A stretch of 64,000 bases of DNA from Fomes fomentarius. Lineage: Eukaryota; Basidiomycota; Agaricomycetes; Polyporales; Polyporaceae. The translations under genes were made by a program, and so were the position numbers. Where the stretch lies: assembly GCA_022606135.1 (NCBI GenBank), contig JABYQN010000011.1, positions 558,001 to 622,000 on the forward strand, read 5' to 3'. Of the stretch, positions 59,815 through 64,000 are shown piece by piece. Below the pieces are notes generated by a model. The model saw only the letters and a program-made list of their open reading frames with translations. It searched no databases and was not told where the DNA came from. The first letter of the stretch is position 1, and each line of letters begins with the position of its first letter.

Positions 59815-61175
59815 AGGGACGTCGGTAAAAGATAGAGGCGAATGCGAAGGGGTAGAATACCATTTTGCACTGAGGACCTCTAATCTGATATAGTACGTTG
59901 CGCGTTTTCGAACCGGTGCTATCTGGCAGCGGTGCCTCGAGGGCAGGGAACGTGTTGAGGCGCTGCACAGTATGGACCATTGAGCTCCCAAAATACAAGC
60001 CGCTCGCTGTTCCCATGATCCTGACCTCGTCAAAATCGAGGCTTCTTTCACCGTGCCGCACGGCATTTTATACCCACACTCCTTGCGCAGAGCGGACGAC
60101 GCCGGGGGATGAATACCATCATCTGATACATCAGTAATGAACCGGAGCTTTGGCTAGCACCTGGGCAGCATATAGCTACCTCTCAATGCACCGATATAGA
60201 TTGGAAGGTAGAACGGCGCGTTCGTGGGCGGGAGACCTATCGAAATACTGAGGGAATGGGGTCGAAAGCTCCGATAAGGGCGGCGCTCTCATCGCCTTCT
60301 CAGCAGTCAAGGCGTAGCTTCTGGTGGCATGAGCAACTCGTGGTGGCTTCAGAACCTTCCTTCATGAGAATGCTTGAAACTTGAGGACGCCGTCGACAAT
60401 CCACCGCCTTCACGCACCGGATCGGCTCCCAAATGGACTGGCGAGTGGAACTCAGAAATGAAACAAGTGAAGAGAGTGAGTTGATAGTCGTTCGGAGTCA
60501 GTGGTCACCAAAGTACGTGCACACAGCCACTTTTGGTGGCTTACTAAGCCAAAGAGTAGTGCGGGAATGGGCGCTTGATTTTCTTCGCTCCTCCATATCC
60601 CATATCCAACCGCTTTCTACTACCTAGTGTCATCTCGGTAAGGTCGGTACCACCACCTCGAAGCCAGATTCAACAAGCTGGGTTGCAATTGACGTCATAC
60701 AAGGGACGTATTTGAGTCGAAGATCAAACATAGCGGAGGAAAATGTAGGTCTGGGTCAATTCCCTTCTGGGATTCTGTTTCCCTCCAGTCGCTCACATAG
60801 TTTTCCCTTACAGCTAGCATACACAGGATCTAGTATTTACGCAACCTGGAGAGGCCTCGGCTGTAGCAAGCTGCTTCAGGTGCCACATATAGTAAGCGAT
60901 CCTTCCGGGCGCCCGGCCTCGGTGAGGACACGGCGACCGACGATTCGCTTCGAGTGGAGTCACGAATCTACAAATACGTGGCAGATAATCCGTTCTGGCC
61001 CATCTCGCAACTCAACCTCCTCAAAGATCTTTGGGATTTGAGACAACGGAGTCTCAACGCACGCAAAACTTGCGCGACACACTCGTCCACAAAACGAGTA
61101 AGTCAGATCTACTCAGGCTCCGGTCCCTCTGATCCAATACCGATTTGCCGGGCAGGTTCAGCATCACCCCCTCTC
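59815..61175. other. Divergent spacer, caspase-like copy 2 / F-box gene
   Basis: About 1.36 kb with promoters of both neighbours. A 64-codon frame at 60433 and an in-frame 74-codon extension upstream of the F-box start (from 60954) are open, but neither shows conserved sequence, so I leave both out of the gene models. Confidence 0.45.
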
Positions 61176-62580
61176 ATGGACTCCGGCCCCAAAACGACAA
61201 TTCGAGATCTCCCTACGGAGCTATACGACAATATCTTCGACTTTCTTGGCTGCAATGACCAACAGTCGCTCTCACAGTGCACCCTCGTATGTCGTGACTG
61301 GCATGAAGTCAGTCGCGCCCATCTCTTTTCCGAGCTGGATGTGCCCAGAGGGCCAGATGAATCCTTTGAGGATCTCGCAGACTTCCTCGAGGCACACTCC
61401 ACTATTGCGACGCACGTCCGAACATTGGCCCTCGAACCGAGACTCATCGGGATAACCCCCCAACTGTCGCTCATGCCGACTATGCCCGCAGACCTTCTCT
61501 GCCGCCTTGTGCGCGCTGTTCCTCATCTGCACTCCCTGCGTTTGCGCCAGCTCATAACTCTGCCTCCCCCCCGCGAGCCGCGAGCGACGGGGCGCATTTT
61601 TGTCGAACACTTGGAGTACGAGTGCGCCTCCAAGCTTGACGATGCTCTCGCGCTTCTATCCCTATTCCGCGTCGACCACCTTGACTTCGACCCCATCTTG
61701 GAAGACGGAGAATGCGAGGAAGGACACTGGGGCTCGACGCTCGACGCCGTGTCACTGTGTTGCGCTCCATGGTCCCAGCAGCCGGTCAATGTCCTCAACG
61801 CCCTCAAGCGAGCTGTTCCTCCAGACATGCTCAAGACTTTCCGTTACTTTGAGTCCATCGAACACCCTGTATATGCCTTCCTCCGTGAGCTCGGGCGAAA
61901 CATCGTAGACCTCAATCTTACATTGAGTGAGTTGAGCCTTGCCGCACCTAACACGTCTATCTGATCACCTCACATCATTCTGGATAGTGTCTACCGACGA
62001 CGTCCTCATTCTCCCGGACCTCCCAGACCTCAGGACGTTCCGGTGCCATTTCCAGATCAGCCTACACAGTGATCCAGCAAAGCTAGCAGAACACCAAGCA
62101 TACGTCACAACGTTCCGCGACGCTTGGCTACCGAACCTTCCCACGGACCTTGAGCAGCTGGTCCTGTACATCGAATACGGCCACGAAACCCCGCCCTGTG
62201 CGCAATCGATGCCGCTATGGGGTTTTGAGCCTGCATTGGCCCGTTTTCCTCGCTTGAAGAAATTGACCATCTACTTCCCGACAATCCCGGGCACGCTGGA
62301 AGGTGCTACCACTGCGGTTGCCGCGTGCTTCCCTGCGGCTCACGCGAGAGGTATTCTCAGTATCAGCGTTGGATCTTGGGACTTGGAATGGTGGGCATCC
62401 TGCGTACTTCTCCTTGTGAACGTGCGCATGCTCACACGTTCGTTTCCAAAACTCACAGTCGAGAGTCAGATCTATATGGGTATCTACGCGATAGTTGCTA
62501 GACGCGGCCGTTGTACTATCTATTTTGCCTTTCGTGCCAGACCACATCATACAGATGGACCGTGCGATGCACCACCTTAG
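61176..62580 (+). CDS. F-box protein with leucine-rich C-terminal region
   Basis: Likely substrate-binding subunit of an SCF ubiquitin ligase; substrate unknown. The start is MDSGPKTTIRDLPTELYDNI: the F-box begins right away (LPTELYDNIFDFLG, CTLVCRDWHEVSRAHLF) and spans about residues 10-50. A leucine-rich repeat-like fold follows: THVRTLALEP, HLHSLRLRQL, VEHLEYECAS, VDHLDFDPI, NIVDLNLTL, then after one intron (about 61926-61988) LPDLRTFRCHFQ, DLEQLVLYIEY and RLKKLTIYFP. The second exon stays open to 62580. The Met at 61176 was preferred to one 74 codons upstream because the F-box of this family is normally N-terminal. Unlike the gene at 50936-52671 it has no frame breaks. Confidence 0.85.
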
Positions 62581-62733
62581 CTCATGGGATGCTAGTTCTG
62601 GAAGACCGGAGGAAGTTGAAAGGAAGGCTTCTCACATCGCATCGGAAGCCTCGAGGCACAAGGTTATGTTGCCGGACCGAGTACTAGCGCAAGCTAACGC
62701 TCGTCTCCGCTGTACACTCTTCCGCTCTGACCC

Positions 62734-64000
62734 ATGGTGTTCATGAAGCTGTCTTTGCGATACGTTCTAGTGCTTTTCTCTTCTCTCAAGGACCCTCTCA
62801 GGCGTCTCCTGCTAGTATGGCGGTATCTGAAGCGATGTCTGGGACCTGGCAAGCCTAGGTCCAGGGGCAATCGCAAGGAGAGTGAGCTAGGTCGAGGTAT
62901 AGGCGAGGAAGATAGGAAGAATTTGGAATGGCGGGGGACGCGTACTCCTGCCCAGGACGGCCAGAGCGAGGTATTCAATATTTGCGCAAGCCGAAGACCA
63001 GGTTCTCCCGGTGGTCTGTCCGCATTGGGACTACACCTGGATCACCCGCATGGCCAATTCTTGCAGCCAACAGACATTCCCGGATCTCGTCCGCCCTCCA
63101 TAGCAATCGAATCTGGTCAGTCTCCAGCCCACAGTGTTGTAGAGATGCCGTACTCCTATGCCCACTCCAACAACTCGAGATCGTCCGATCTGTCTATTGG
63201 AGGTCAGTCCTCGGGTGAGCCTCACCGCGGGAGGCGTCTTGAAGTCGCGCGCGCTAGACCGGATGCACGCCCTACGTCGCGGGCCGCAGCACGAGGGACC
63301 TCACGTGTCGCTGTTGCTTCCAGAGCGCCGTCCCCCGCGAGATCGCGTTCGGGCTCGAGAGCCCCTTCGCGTAGCCCTCTGAGTTCTATCATCGGCCTGC
63401 CCTTTATCACGACCGCTCCACCAACACCGACGCCGACGAACGGCAGTCAGCCCACATTGGCGGTCCCAGACGCCAGTGTCGTGCATCCTACCACCCCTGA
63501 GGCCGTACCATCCATTGTGTTGCCCGACGAGGGCCCCGACATCTACCCAGTGCTTGAGATACCACGGTATGACAATTGCCCCACTGTCCCTCCTGATGAC
63601 AAAGAGTGGACCTTGGACCCGGTCACAACACAGTTCCACTTGTGAGTATCCGTAACGTGTGCAATTAAGGTGGCTTATTGTTCATGCGCTCACTTGGTGT
63701 CGATCAGAGACAATGTTCCCTCCGGCTGGACACCTTGCACGCATCCTGATGGCCGGCTATATTTCTATGATACGAGACGAGTACGTTCATTCCATAATCA
63801 GGTCCGGCCTCTCGTACTCATATGTCTTGATCCGAATAATATGTCTTTAGAGGATATACACAGACAACGACGTCCGTATCGCAAAAATTCTTGATACTCT
63901 CGAAACGTTCGCGAGACAGCTCGACGAGATGGTGCGCAAGAGCGAACTCTCGCTACCTGAGAACCATGACCTTGTGCTGTTTTTGGAGAACCGAACGACG
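62734..64000 (+). CDS. WW-like domain membrane protein, member G (3' end outside window)
   Basis: Close relative of member E. Exon 1 (62734-63644) encodes MVFMKLSLRYVLVLFSSLKD, RRLLLVWRYLKRCLG, a basic Arg/Ser-rich disordered region (RAPSPARSRSGSRAPSRSP) and IYPVLEIPRYDNCPTVPPD. These correspond block by block to E (RLLLLWRYLKRCLG, SRAPSRATSPSRSRARS, VYPVMQIPRYDQYPTVPPD). Exon 2 gives VPSGWTPCTHPDGRLYFYD, the best-preserved WW-like segment of the window. Exon 3 starts RIYTDNDVRIAKIL and runs to the edge at LPENHDLVLFLENRTT (E: LPANHDLVLCLEKRRT). The membrane half lies beyond 64000. No frame break in the visible part. Confidence 0.85.

Noticed and set aside
60954..61175. 74-codon in-frame extension upstream of the intact F-box gene
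   Set aside because: Open but without conserved sequence; the F-box is normally at the very N terminus in this family.

Overview
The window is nuclear DNA of a filamentous basidiomycete, most likely an Agaricomycete of the polypore type. The evidence is: protein-coding genes broken by many 45-70 nt GT-AG introns, a cytochrome P450 fragment, Agaricomycete-style F-box/leucine-rich proteins, a caspase-like (metacaspase) pair, and a lineage-expanded family of 'WW-like domain plus multi-pass membrane' proteins. The order is inferred from gene style only; no marker gene fixes the species.

Layout. 1-1092: 3' end of a P450. 1093-2390: non-coding, with a degenerate ~96-bp tandem repeat. 2391-4104: two small genes of unknown function. 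5072-8451 (-): paxillin-like three-LIM protein. 9227-11160 (-): XPG/FEN1-type nuclease, divergent from COPI alpha subunit (11554-15983, +). 16602-29465: tandem array of WW-like membrane genes (copy A intact, B with altered tail, C frameshifted, D a remnant), ending against the 3' end of an Afi1-type DENN/SPA gene (29845-32773, -). 33047-36142: a diverged family member E. 36741-37601 (-): NDUFAF2-type complex I assembly factor, divergent from RPN3 (37881-40351, +), a proteasome lid subunit with a 746-nt last intron. 40352-44775: gene-poor, with a hairpin element. 44776-46645: family member F. 46646-50935: gene desert. 50936-52671 (-): wrecked F-box gene. 54361-56148 and 58036-59814 (both -): two paralogous caspase-domain proteins. 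61176-62580: intact F-box protein. 62734-end: family member G, cut by the window edge.

Housekeeping genes (COPI, proteasome lid, complex I assembly, polarity DENN protein, nuclease, LIM protein) form a conserved backbone. The accessory part is the WW-like membrane family: at least six gene-sized copies and a remnant, in three sub-types. The A-B-C-D array arose by segmental duplication of a block holding the membrane gene plus the tail of the convergent Afi1 gene; decayed Afi1 tails are still readable behind A, B and C.

Several genes, including the presumably essential RPN3, show single-base frame breaks, several of them in C- or G-rich runs. Some of the 'pseudogene' calls could therefore be consensus errors of a long-read assembly.
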